Assembly (NCBI GenBank): GCA_013396755.1
Contig: VWZF01002931.1
Location: 226 to 64,225, forward strand
Source: Sclerurus mexicanus
Taxonomy: Eukaryota; Chordata; Aves; Passeriformes; Furnariidae
DNA length: 64,000 nt
Reading direction: 5' to 3'
The position numbers and the translations under genes are program-made. The notes under the pieces were generated by a model, which was not told the DNA's origin, did no database searches, and worked only from the letters and a program-made list of their open reading frames with translations. Positions 14,601 through 26,600 of this stretch are shown piece by piece (within the stretch, counting starts at the first letter, position 1; every line of letters begins with the position of its first letter).

Positions 14601-17600
14601 AGCTGTTGTTGAACTAACATGGAAGGCTGCTGGTCCGAGACCCTGCAGAGGCAAATCCTTCGTTCAGGCTTCAGATTTGTGGAAATCCTTGCTGGTCAGG
14701 TCATCATTGTGTTTGACCTTCACAGGGAGTAAACTTCAGAGAAGTAAAAAGAGCAGCCTAAAACTTTTATCTGGTGTGTGTCTTTTAGATGTAGTCAGGT
14801 GGTTTGGCCATCAGAAGACATGAAGGAAAGACGGGATATTTTTTCAGGCGACTTCTGATATGTCGCTTTTTTCTCACCTACTTGTGTTATGCATCTAAAT
14901 TGAATGTGCTGTACTGCATGGAATAATACACTGGTGGAATAATGGAAGATCTATTTTCTTCTTTTTCCTTCTTTACTTCAGTATAAGGTAGTTTTAAACT
15001 TAAGTGTCTGAGTTAAAGGTTTAATATTTTGAGGTGGGGACAAATGCTGACTATTGTGATGAAAGCTAAGATGGCAGTATCCTCGTTGGTAGAGCTGGAC
15101 AGGGCATCTACCAACAAGGAGACAGTTACTATTTCCTTAAAACAGAGGTATTCTTATTCTGTAGGGGAATGAGTCTTTAGTATGTTTAACATCTGCTTAT
15201 CATCCATTGTGTTGTTTCTAATTCCCTTTTAATGACAAGGTTTTTTTCTCTTCTGAAAACCTTAAAATTTATATTTGTCAGAGAGATACTTTAAAGACAT
15301 AAGTACAACCAGTTTCTTGTGGTATTTCTGAATATTTTTGCTAGAATGTATCCAGAATCCCCAAAGATTACATTATTTTTTGTTTCATGTCCTGTTCTGG
15401 AGCAGCTCTACCAGATCATGGTACTTTAACTGACATCCTGAACTGCTGACTCCTAGATCTGATATTCCATCCAGTCTTCCCTATAGATATATGTCACCCT
15501 TAGGTGTTACCTTAAGCTCATCCTGATCATCAGGTAACTGAACGTTAAAATTTTTTGAACTAAAATCTCCAGAGGTTATCTGGATGTTTCTCAGAAGTGT
15601 TTTACAGGATACAACCTTTTGAGATTTTATCGCCAGCATAAATCTTTCTGGAAGAAAGGGAGGCATGTTTGCCCTTGATAGGTACAAACATGTTTTCTAA
15701 TAATTAGTTAACTTGACCTAAAGCCAGTAGTATGAATTTGTTGCTGCTTCTTTGTTTTGCTTCAACACTTACTCTGGCCTCATGTGTTCTAGTTTGCTCC
15801 TGCATTCAGCATTGTTTGTCCCTGTGGCTCAGGGCAGTCTTTTGGGGCTTGAATAGCTCTGACTCCTTGCTGATTGCTTTTAGTGGGCTTTGTCTGATGT
15901 TCTTCCTTACACAGCTAAAGTGTAATTGGTCTTTTTGAGTGGAGTAAAGTTTTTGCATTCCAAAATCCTTGCCTCTCACTGCTCTCTTCCCCAGCTGTTG
16001 ACATTGTTCTGCTCTCTTTCGTCCCTGTGATACGTAGCTCTTGAGACTGGCGCTCTTCCTCCTCAGTCTCACCTTGTCATACTCTTCAGATGGTTTCTCT
16101 CATCTCAGATTTCAACATTGCATCCTTTCCTTGAAGATCTTGCATTTCATGGCTCCCTTTGCACGTTTTCTTTTCCACCATTGCAAACAATCTTGAGCTC
16201 AAATTTTTTTGATGTTTCTCTTTATTCCCTCCACTTTGCCATTTGTAGTCATACATCAATCTGATGAAACCAGCAATATCTCATCGCTTCTAATCCCACC
16301 TCTTGTGTTATGATGCCTTCATGAAATGTGTTGTTCTGACTTAGTGGAGGGGAGTTAATAATAATATTTTTAAACGTTTCCCTGTGATTCGGAACCATCA
16401 AGTTGGTCTTTGTCAGCCTTTGCAGCCTAATGTTCTTATTTGTTGTTGATATTATCTTTCCTTTGTATTGTTTTTGTATTCAGCAATTGCATTTTGGTTT
16501 TGATTCAGGTATGCTCATACATTGGCTAGTGCAATAGCATGATCATCTTGAGAGATGGGGACTCTTTGGATGCTATATTGCTAAAAATAGCAGGATAAAG
16601 AGCAAGCAAAAATAGCAAAGCTACTGGTGAGTGAGTCAGAGAAACAGGACAGTTTCCTTAATTGTGAACTCATCCTGAACAGTTTGTACCTGAGGAGTGG
16701 CTTTGGGAAGTACTTGTGTTTTTCTAAGCTATATTCCAGCTCATGGGGCATATCACTTTGCTTGGTGAGCAACTCGGTCTAGTGGAAGGTGTCCCTTCCT
16801 CTGGGGATTGGGGAAAAAAAATGGGATTGGAAATTGGTGCTCTTTAAGGTCCCCTCCAACCGAAACCATTCTATGGTTCTGTGATTGTTATTGCTAGTGT
16901 TTGTTGTCAACTCTTAACCTTTCCAGAAGAAATACTTGCACTGTGTTTGATTGATTGTTCCTATACCCATTGTAGCTTTAGCTGGACTTGACCATGTGAT
17001 AGTAATTGTTTTAGTGTTTTACTGGTGCTTTCCTGAACACTTTTAAGTTTATAGGGAGATGATGGTGAATGTGGAGAGGTTTCTCTTCATGTCAGTATGT
17101 ATATGACTTGAAGTGGAATCAAGTACTTGACTGAGGTGCATTTTGGCCACTTAAAGTGATATAAACCACATGAAACAAAGATGAAAGTCCTGTAAGATTC
17201 TTTTGAGTTGGTGACATTAAAATTAAGGTGGTTTTAAAACCTGCTTGAATCTATTCTATAAGAGAGTTTTGTGAACAGCTCTTTTAATCTTTTGTCTGTT
17301 CAAATTAGGGACACACTTCCTCTCATACTCTGTCCTTCTTCTGTCCCCTCCTTTTCTATGTCTTTGTTAGGTTCAAGTCTTTCTCACTGCTTTTGTTGTT
17401 TTCAGATGTGCTTTAGCTGTAGCTGATACGTGGTGGATCTTTGATGATGGATGTCCTTGTGGCAGGTTCCTGCAACATGCTCCACCAAAGCTCTGTACTG
17501 CCCTAGCCCGGCTGAGTTTGCCACTGTTCATTCCCACACTTCTCCTTGCACATGTAGTTCTGCTGTGGCCCTTACTTGTCATGGCCAAATGAAGTTTCTT

Positions 17601-20600
17601 TGCCCCATGTCAGAGTGAGGCTTTGTTTTGTGTTTGCAATTTGTCAGACACTTTCTAGTGCTCTTTTCAAGCACCAGTTCTCTTGGTTGGCCTTCCAAGG
17701 AGGAATCCGCTCTGTGTCCTGAGCAGGTGCAAGTGTTGGACTGTCAGTTCTTTAGTGTCTTGCACTTTCTTTTGGATAGGGCCTTTCGTCCTCACTTCAT
17801 TTGTTGAGATGTCATGTAGCTCCCTGTGAGTACTGGGAAGGTGGATAGGAAACTAATCAAATCGCTGCAATTGTGTTTGATGTATGAGAATGTGACATGT
17901 GAGTATGGAGTACTCAGCTGATCGGAAGCTGATCTAATAACTTTCTCTTTTTGCTTAGGTTAACTGTAATGGCTTCACAATTGAAGATGAAGAACTCTCT
18001 CATTTGGGTTCAGCCATATTTCCTGAGTAGGTGGATTTTAATATTTAAAAAAATAAAATTAACTTATTTAAAAACATATAAAGGAAGTAGATGTCTACCA
18101 AAAGAAATTAATTAAACCTCAATTTGTCTTAAGTATCTTTAATTGACTAATAAAATGTAGCCAGTTATTTGCAGCAGTTTTTCTTAAAATTCTGGCAATT
18201 TTGATGACATTGCACTTGTAATTTTTTTGAAGCTTATTTAATGAACTGTATTCAGGTTGGTAGGAAGCACTTACTTGTCTAGCAGGTTCTGGACAGGGAC
18301 ATCAAAGCCAAATGGAAAGGATTGCAGGTGACTTGCTCTATTTCCAGCTTTCTGTTTTGGCTGGGTATAATACTTCATTTGGTGCTCTCTGAATAATATC
18401 CCTTCTATCTTTGTTCCCTGGAAAACAGTAAATCCCTTTCATAACTACTTTGAGCCTCCTTGCTATGACAGTGCAAAAAAGTATGTACAAGCTGCTTAGC
18501 TTTACAAATAAACTGCAGGTGTTAAGTATTAGCTGCAGTTTGTGGACAGGGGAGCACAGCTCTCTTTAAGGCCAAGGAACGTTTCTTCCATTTTTAAGTC
18601 TGTCCTTCTCACTTAATGTTGTAGCAAAGGAGAGTATTTTCTGCCCCTGATCTTTGCACAGCCTGTATGAAGGTATTAGCACTGTGTGCTTACCCTGGCT
18701 TCCTGGTGAGACTTAGATTACTTGTAGCTTATCTATGTCAAAGTAACCCGAAACCTACAGATGCCCAGTTAAAGCAGGACGATTTTGCCAAGTGCTGCAC
18801 ACAGGCAGTAGCAGCTAGTGCTTGGTTTGCAGATTCTCCTTCTCTAGGCAGGTCTGTCTGAAGCTCATATCCCTGATCTACAGATTGGAAATTAATGCCT
18901 TGAAATTTGCAGGGACAGAGTCATTGTGGGGAGAGGAGAGTATTAAACCAGGATGTTCTGGAAACATGTCCAACACCATCCCTTGCAAATACTCCACATA
19001 CAAGAGTCAGATATTTTGTACTCAACAGTTATGCCTGTGAGCTAAAGAGACTGAAGAGGCAATTATTATTTTGCTAGATTGGAAGAGAAAGAATTAAAAT
19101 TGCACACTGTATCTTAAATAAGCAGTGGCCTGCACTTTTTCCAAGCCTAGTAATAAGGAGGATTACTTTTCTCTGCTGTTTTTGCCTAAGTCATATGCTT
19201 GTATAACAGGCAGAGAGATCTCTTCCCTCCCACTTAAAACATGGAAGCTGTGTACATTTGCGTAGAATCAGCTAAAATTTTAACACCCATTTTAAATCAC
19301 AATGCAGCAAAGATTTTAGTTTTCCTGTATTTGCTGGTTTCCTTTTAGTTTAAACATGTTTCTCTTTCTTTCTCCTCTGAGGAAGACAGTCTGTCTATCA
19401 TGTTGATAGTAAAGCTATGTGAACATCCCTGTGAGCTGTCCTGTACCTCTGTAAGAATGGGAAAAAAATAACTTGCCTAGTGCTGCAGTGATAGGATTTA
19501 AAAATTGTAATGTTTCATTAGCACAGCCATTCTCCATGTCATTAGAATAAATAACAGTACAACAGATTTTCTCGAGGTTTACCTTCATGTTAAGCCTCAG
19601 ACTGAAAACAGCTTACAGAAAGAGACTGACTCTTTCAGACTTATTTGTTTTTTGAAGTGGTGCTTAACTTTTTACCCTTTGTTTGTGGTGGGTTTTGGGG
19701 AAAACATTTACTATTCTACTTTTACAGTGTTGCGTTGATGAACCATAGCTGTTGCCCAAATGTGATTGTGACTTACAAGGGCACCTTGGCTGAAGTCAGA
19801 GCTGTGAAAGAGATTGAGCCTGGAGATGAGGTAAATTCACAGTGTTTGCATGTACTCTGTACTCCTGCATCCTAAAATTAAGATCCATTCTGTTTTTCAA
19901 GGTTCATTTTAATTAGGTGACAATTTAATAATTTCTAAGAGTAAAGGCCTCTTGTTTCTCAGAGAAGTGTGAGATGGTGCTTTGGAGAAGTTAGGGTGGC
20001 TCTGGAGGTCTGTAGTGATTTTTTGGAAGCAGTATCCAATTTTGTGCTGAAACAAGGGAAGGGCACCTGCAGCAGTCACTGCGTATCTGCCAGCCTCTCT
20101 CTCAGTTTATCCATCTGTAAAATGAGGCTGAGTTTGCTGATGTTTGGCTAGTGCTTTGAAATTCCAAGATCAAAGCAAATTATTACTGCTATAATAGTTC
20201 CCAGTATAATAGTAATGTATTGAAATTGAAGCCAAAATAAACAAGGTAAATGGGTGCAGATAAGTCCTCTGACTTCTGTTTGGACAGAGCATCCAGAAAA
20301 CATGGGATTTGGTCATATCACCTCAGTGGTATTCGCTGGGAAGTCACAGAAGAACAATAGTGTGGTTTTAGTTAGGTGAAACTGAACAGCAATGGTTAAA
20401 ATTCTGTGAAATGGGTTTACCTTAAAACTTTCTTGATCAAATAATGAACTTGGCAGGAAGTCTAAAGCAGCAGAGCTGCATTTTGCTTCAAGAAAAAGAA
20501 AAAAGATGTTAAACAGAGTCAAGGAGGTTGTTCAAATACCTTCAGGGAATGAAGATATGAAACATTCTCTCTGGGGATGGAGTTTGCCTGGAGTTTCAAT

Positions 20601-23600
20601 GGCTCATTTGTAAATGTTAATTTAGTGGGCAAAGATAATGCTGGCCAAAATAAGCTCAGATTTGATTTTTGATAACTTATGGTTTCCTGAAGTATGTGAT
20701 ACCAGTCTGGAAAAAGGGGAGGGAAGTTATTTTTGAGGATTATAGATGTTCACCTTTGTGAACAAAGTGAGTTTAGTTGCTGTAGCCAAGGGTGAATTAC
20801 TCAGGTGAGAAACTTCTTTCGATGCCATTTACTAACGATTATTTGTCTGTGATGTTGGCAGTCACCGCAAATGCATTGTGGTAATGGACAAGAACTGATT
20901 CTGGTTTCAGAATTTTACCGTGGATTCACAGACATTTTCAGCATTTCCGGGGAGGGCGTATGGTGAGAGGTAGAGATGTGGAGTATTTTCTTTGCTTGGC
21001 ATCTCCTTCAGGTTGAGTTCTGTCTTAGAAGCTGCATCAGTTCTCCAGGACCTCATGGCTTTTGCACGTTCGCTTTTCTGACACTTCAGAATTTTCTAAA
21101 CGTGAGCTCGTGGTTGTGCATGGGTGCTGTGCAGTCTCACAGCCTGTGTCTCCATCTTCAGGTTCCATGTAGCCATTGCAGTGCAACATTTTAAATGGTT
21201 TTTTTTGCTGTAAATGTGGTTCCTGGATTTGACATGCTTTGAAAATATGGAAGGGAGGAGAGGAGTGTGGGGAAAAGGGTGAGATGACACGCTCACACTT
21301 TCATTTAAGAAGAAGATGTACTCTATGAAATTACATGTAACTTTATCTTTAAAGAAGAGAGAAACCTTAAGCATGAAGACTGAACAAAGCATTTCAAATA
21401 ACTATAAATGAGGAAATGGAGCTAAAGCTGTTCCTTGGTCTGCAGAATGATCAACTGTGCCAGTGCATAGGATGTGTTTCTTGGGGAAGATCTCGTTTTA
21501 AAAGCAGAGCATTAAAGCTAGTTGCAGGGGTTCTTTTCTGAAGACCATTGAAATAGAGGAAAACTTAAGAATAGTGTATATGAAGGGCCTTTAAAATGTT
21601 CAAAAGCAGGTTTTCTTTGCTTTAAAATATTGCTGCTGAAGTAAATCTGATATTCATTCTCCTTGAACTGGAGCACTGGGCCTCTCTTCTTTTCATAGAT
21701 CTAAAGGTCTTGTCCTAAGTTTCTAAAGCTACTAGTGACTGCTGTTGCCCCAATTTTTGTAGGTTTTCAGAAAGAAAAATTTGAGATTCCAGCCTCCAAA
21801 AAACCAGGCCACTGTAATTTATCCTAGGCTGGATACCTGAAATCATTATTTTACTTCTGAAAAGTAGGGGTATCTTTGTAGTCTGACAGGAGCCCGAGAT
21901 TTATGCTGTGATAGTTTCCTTATCCACACCTGAATCTTGCTGTCCTGGGTGTAAGCCAGGGTAATATTTGAGGGAAATTCCGTAACTAATAGAAAAGGAA
22001 CACTGTCAGATTGCATTCACAAATGACAACTCCTGGTGCTGCCAAGAGGCTTGGAATGTGAGGGAGCAAACAGGTGATGTGGCTGCAGGGGTCCACAAGT
22101 TGCATGAATATGTAGCCGTCATACTACATATACCAGAACAAGTAGTGATAAATATGTTTAGTGACACTGCTCCTCACTAACTGCTTTGTTTTTTTACTGT
22201 GTAGATTTTTAGCAGCTATATTGACCTGCTGTATCCCACAGAAGACAGAAATGACCGGTTAAGAGACTCCTATTTCTTTAATTGTGATTGCAGGGAGTGC
22301 GTTACAAAAGAAAAGGTAATACCATTGGTGTGAAATTTGCTCCTGACATGTCCTTAGATGTAATTTCCTATCTAGCTTAATTACATTTTGGAGAGTAGAA
22401 TAATAAGGGGATAGGAGTGGTGGGGGTGAAGGTTTTGTTTTGCTGTCTAGAACTATTTCTGATACTCACTCTTTCCACTGTAATCATAGCACATCAGGAA
22501 ATTTCCTAGTAGAAGCCTATTTAAAGTTGAACTACAAAGCAAAGATGAAAACGCTGTTAAAAGTAGATAATTACACTGTGTCTCTGGCACACAGCCAGAA
22601 GAATTTATTTCACAACTCTTTTGTTTTTTAAGTGCATGCTATCTACTAACTCTCAGCGAGTAAATCTTACTTGGGGCACTTCTGTGGTCCTGTTCTGGGA
22701 CAGAGTACTGCTGCAGTTCTGGTTGGGGCATTTTAATCAATTCCAGGTGAATGTTGTATGGGAGCATTCCCTAAAACAAGGTGTTAGGTGTTTTGAGGAA
22801 AAGTACTTAGGGGAGAGGAGGAGGGGGAGGAGATGGGAAAAGTACCAAACTCAACAGACACTGAAACAGCTGTTCCTGTGCAACCCTTTGGACCTCCTTC
22901 ACTGGAGGTCCTACAAGAACTGAGCTTTGTGTGGCTTATCTGTAATTCCAGACAAGGTCAGTGTGGCTGGCATAATCTGATCCTTAAGGTCCAGATTGTT
23001 TTTTGTCCAATTTTCACAAGGCGTCTTTATAAGAGCTGCTTCCCAAACTGATCAGACAACCATCTCCTTCCCCTAAATGGTGTCATCTTTTCTATTTTTT
23101 TTCCAAAATAGTACTCAGTATTGTTGCTTGAGGCCATTCTGTTGATACCATGTTAGTTGTGTTTTTCCCCAGAGTTGCCTTGATAATTTTGCCACTGAGT
23201 TTAACGAAGCCACGATTTCATCTGTGATTTTCAACAGCGTGCCACTCTTGGAGTCACCTGTAACACAGCCTCCTTCAGCTCTGGAAAGAGTCCCCTATAG
23301 CCCTCTTGGCTGGGAGATGAAATAATAAAAGGAAAAGAAATCTAGCAACAATGTGAAGCTTAATCAGCAAAAGATTGTCTCTAGATTGCAGCTGGCTCTT
23401 CATGAAGTAGTAAGTTAGATAGAAAGATAAGAGTAAGTGGAGCTGTCCAGCAGAAATGAAATATGTGGAAATGTGGGTTTCTTCTGTAGATATGAAGGAT
23501 CCTTTTCTGTATCTAAGATCATGTAATTTTTCCAGATCTAGGTGGTAGACCTAAGATATTTGAGCTTTTAAGGCCTTAAAATTAATTTTGGTTTAATCTC

Positions 23601-26600
23601 TAATCTCTCAGAAGCAGTGATATTTCTTATGTAAAACTGCTTTTATCACAAAATCATAAAGCTTTTTGATCTTTCAAAAGAAAGGGGCTTCATGGAAGTA
23701 GAGAAGGACAGATGAACTGGAAGGCCAGAGGATTCTAGGACTCCTAGCCAAGGCTTTAGAGAAAAATTGCAAGTGCACGTTCTACATTTGTTTTTACATT
23801 CTTTGAAGAACTTAAGTTCCCATCTGTATATTTTTATTAGAGTAATTTTGTATAGCAGGTGCACTTTTATTTGTGGGCTTGGAACCTGCCTTTGTAAGGT
23901 CCATTGTGTTTCCTTCAGGATAAAGACAAACTGAAAATCTGCAAGCCGAATGATCCTCCATCAGCAGAGACAGTAAAGGACATGATCAAATATGCCAGGA
24001 ACGTGATTGAGGAATTCAGGCGAGCCAAACACTACAAATATATCCTTTGTCTTACCCTGACTCTGCTGGCTTGGTGTGTGACATAAAAATCTCACCTGCT
24101 GGACTTCAGAACTACTTGCAGGAGAAATACTTTGACCAGGAGAAATTAAATAACCTAATAATAAACTTACCTCTGTCCTCTTTGTGTCTAAAGGCATTAC
24201 CAGGTAGTTGTGTAATGAAAGGCCATCTGTTTATTGGGTTCCTTGACTTCTTCATACCCCCTGGTGAATTACTGGAGATCTGTGAGCTCAGCCTGGACAA
24301 GATGGGTGCAGTATTTGAAGACAGTAATGTTTATATGTTACATATGATGTACCAGGCCATGGGTGTCTGTCTCTATGTGCAGGACTGGGAAGGTGCACTG
24401 CGTTATGGGCAAAAAATTATCAGACCGTACAGGTAAATATGAGAAACTTTATTTTTTTATTTTTTTGTGTGCTTGAATTCAGTAATCTGAACAATTAAGA
24501 CAAGTTTGGGCAGAGATCACTTCCCTTAGTATGTTTTGTGTAGACATGCTACCTATGATATCACTACTCGCAAAGGAATGCTTAAATGGACTGTTTGTTA
24601 CTATAAAAATGTGGCCTTCAATATATAGAAGGGCTGACTTTGAAATCTTTTCTTTGAGTTTTCAAAATAATTTTGTGCCGCCTTGAGTGCTGTGGTAGTT
24701 CTGCTTAACTCCATAAATACTAATTTTCCTAAATATCCTAGTCTTTTACTAAAGCAGAACTTCAAATTGCATCTGCAGTCAATATTTTGTGATAAAGTAA
24801 TGGAGGCAAAGCCTGTGTTGCCATCAGCCTCCCGTGTTGTCCCAGTCCGTCCTTTCTGCAGCAGCACAGTGGGCACAGCTACAGAGGAGCAGAGCCCTGT
24901 CCCAGGGCTGGGGCCCAGCAGCAGAGGGAGCTGGAGCCGAGCTCAGCTCCTGCGCTCAGAGGTTAAGGGTGCCCCGATGTCCCCGACCTCCACTGCCCCA
25001 GAGCTGAAGGTGTGGGAGAATGCTTGTGTGGGGCAAGGCAGCACACACAGCCTCTGTAGGAAAAAAAAATAGTACTCTTTCTGATAAAAATTGTTTGTGT
25101 TTTTACAGTAGTGATCTCTTTCATTAGAGCCAGCCAGTTATGCACTGTGTGTGATCCTGCCATGAATCTCCCAAACAGATTCTCGTCTTGAGACGTGACT
25201 TTCTTGCCAGCTGGGGGGAGCAGAAGTAAAGCTTTCCCTTTGGAGCAGATGCCAATGTAAAGTCACAGATCACTTGGCAGAGAGCAGTGATACAAAGAAG
25301 GAGCCAACATTCCCCGCCTGGGGGCTCAGTACTATTTGTCTTCCCTGGGACTTGCCCAGCTCCTCTGGCTCTGAGCCTGGCATTCCGGGTCAGCTCTGCT
25401 GAACTGGACTCTGCTAGCTCAGTGTGTGCGAGTGCAGAATGGCATGTGTGCTGTAAGCGCTGCAGAGGGCCCCTCGCTTTCCATTCCACCAACTATTGTG
25501 CAATACACAGAGCTACTTCTGCGGGTGCAGGGTGGCTCCAAAAACTCATAACAATGCAGTCTCTTTCTGTAGCTGGCTAGATTAAAACTAGTGGCAGAAA
25601 GTCATTGCCATCTGACAGCTGTTCAGAGGCATATGGTAGTTTCAGTTCAATTCCCAGCTGACAGGCGTCCCCATCCCAGACACAATTGGCACTGGCTCTT
25701 GGCAGTCATGGCAGAGGGGATGAGCAGTGAATGGGCAGGGGCAACGAGAGGCAGCTTCTTGCCCCCTGAGAGGGGGACGGGGGCTGGGAAAACGCTGTGA
25801 AACTGCCAAGTTTGATAAAGCTGGTTTTCTTTCTCTCTTGCAGTAAACATTATCCTTCCTACTCCCTGAATGTTGCCTCCATGTGGCTGAAATTAGGGAG
25901 ACTGTATATGGCGCTGAACAACAGAACGGCTGGAGTTAAAGCTCTGAAGAGGGTATTTTATTTCCTCCTTTCTTCATTAATAATGCCAGCTCAGACACGG
26001 GGTCATTGAAACAGTGTGCTTCTCTGTCAGTAAGCCTTGGCTTGGTAGGAAATGCACCATTTGTTAATATATGTGGTTAATGGATTTTTGGCTCAGAATT
26101 GATTTTTCTGGAGATGTAATATAGATCTGCTCTTGCGTACAGGGGGTCTTACCTTTTCACAGTGGGATCATCCTGCAGCAGCTGGAGTGAGAATTATGCT
26201 TAAATATTTGCTCCAAGTTCTTCACTGAGCTAGAGCTGCACTAGTATAAATGAAGGAGAGCTATAGCTGGGTAAGGACAGAAAAAATGCTTGGCTCTTAT
26301 AAAAGGCACATAATGTTACATTGAAGTCTGCAATTTCTATATCCAACTTAAACTAGGCATGCTTTTGGTGGTTATTTGTTCTGGAACCAATCAATTTTTA
26401 CATAGCTGAAGGGAATTCAATGCATCTGGTAATGCTGAAATTGGCAAATACAGCATTTGGTTTTACATCTTTCTTCACCCCTTTTTATTAGTCTGTTCCT
26501 TATTCCTTAGTTTTTTATTCTTGTTTTTTTTTATTGGTCTTTACTATGTTTCTTGACTTTTTTCCCCTATTGTTGTTGGACAGAAGTTTATTTTAGTTTC

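Larger units (their letters stand above)
14297..17958 (+). other. SMYD2: SMYD2 intron 5
   Basis: 3.66 kb GT-AG intron. It contains a 13-bp stem hairpin at 15080-15120 and the only clear interspersed repeat in the window, a CR1 tail at about 16767-16885. No further exon or RNA gene is seen. Confidence 0.85.

Noticed and set aside
24812..25072. 129-codon frame in the GC-rich block as an extra SMYD2 exon
   Set aside because: Exons 10 and 11 join directly in phase (split Ser371) and the frame has no match to the family.
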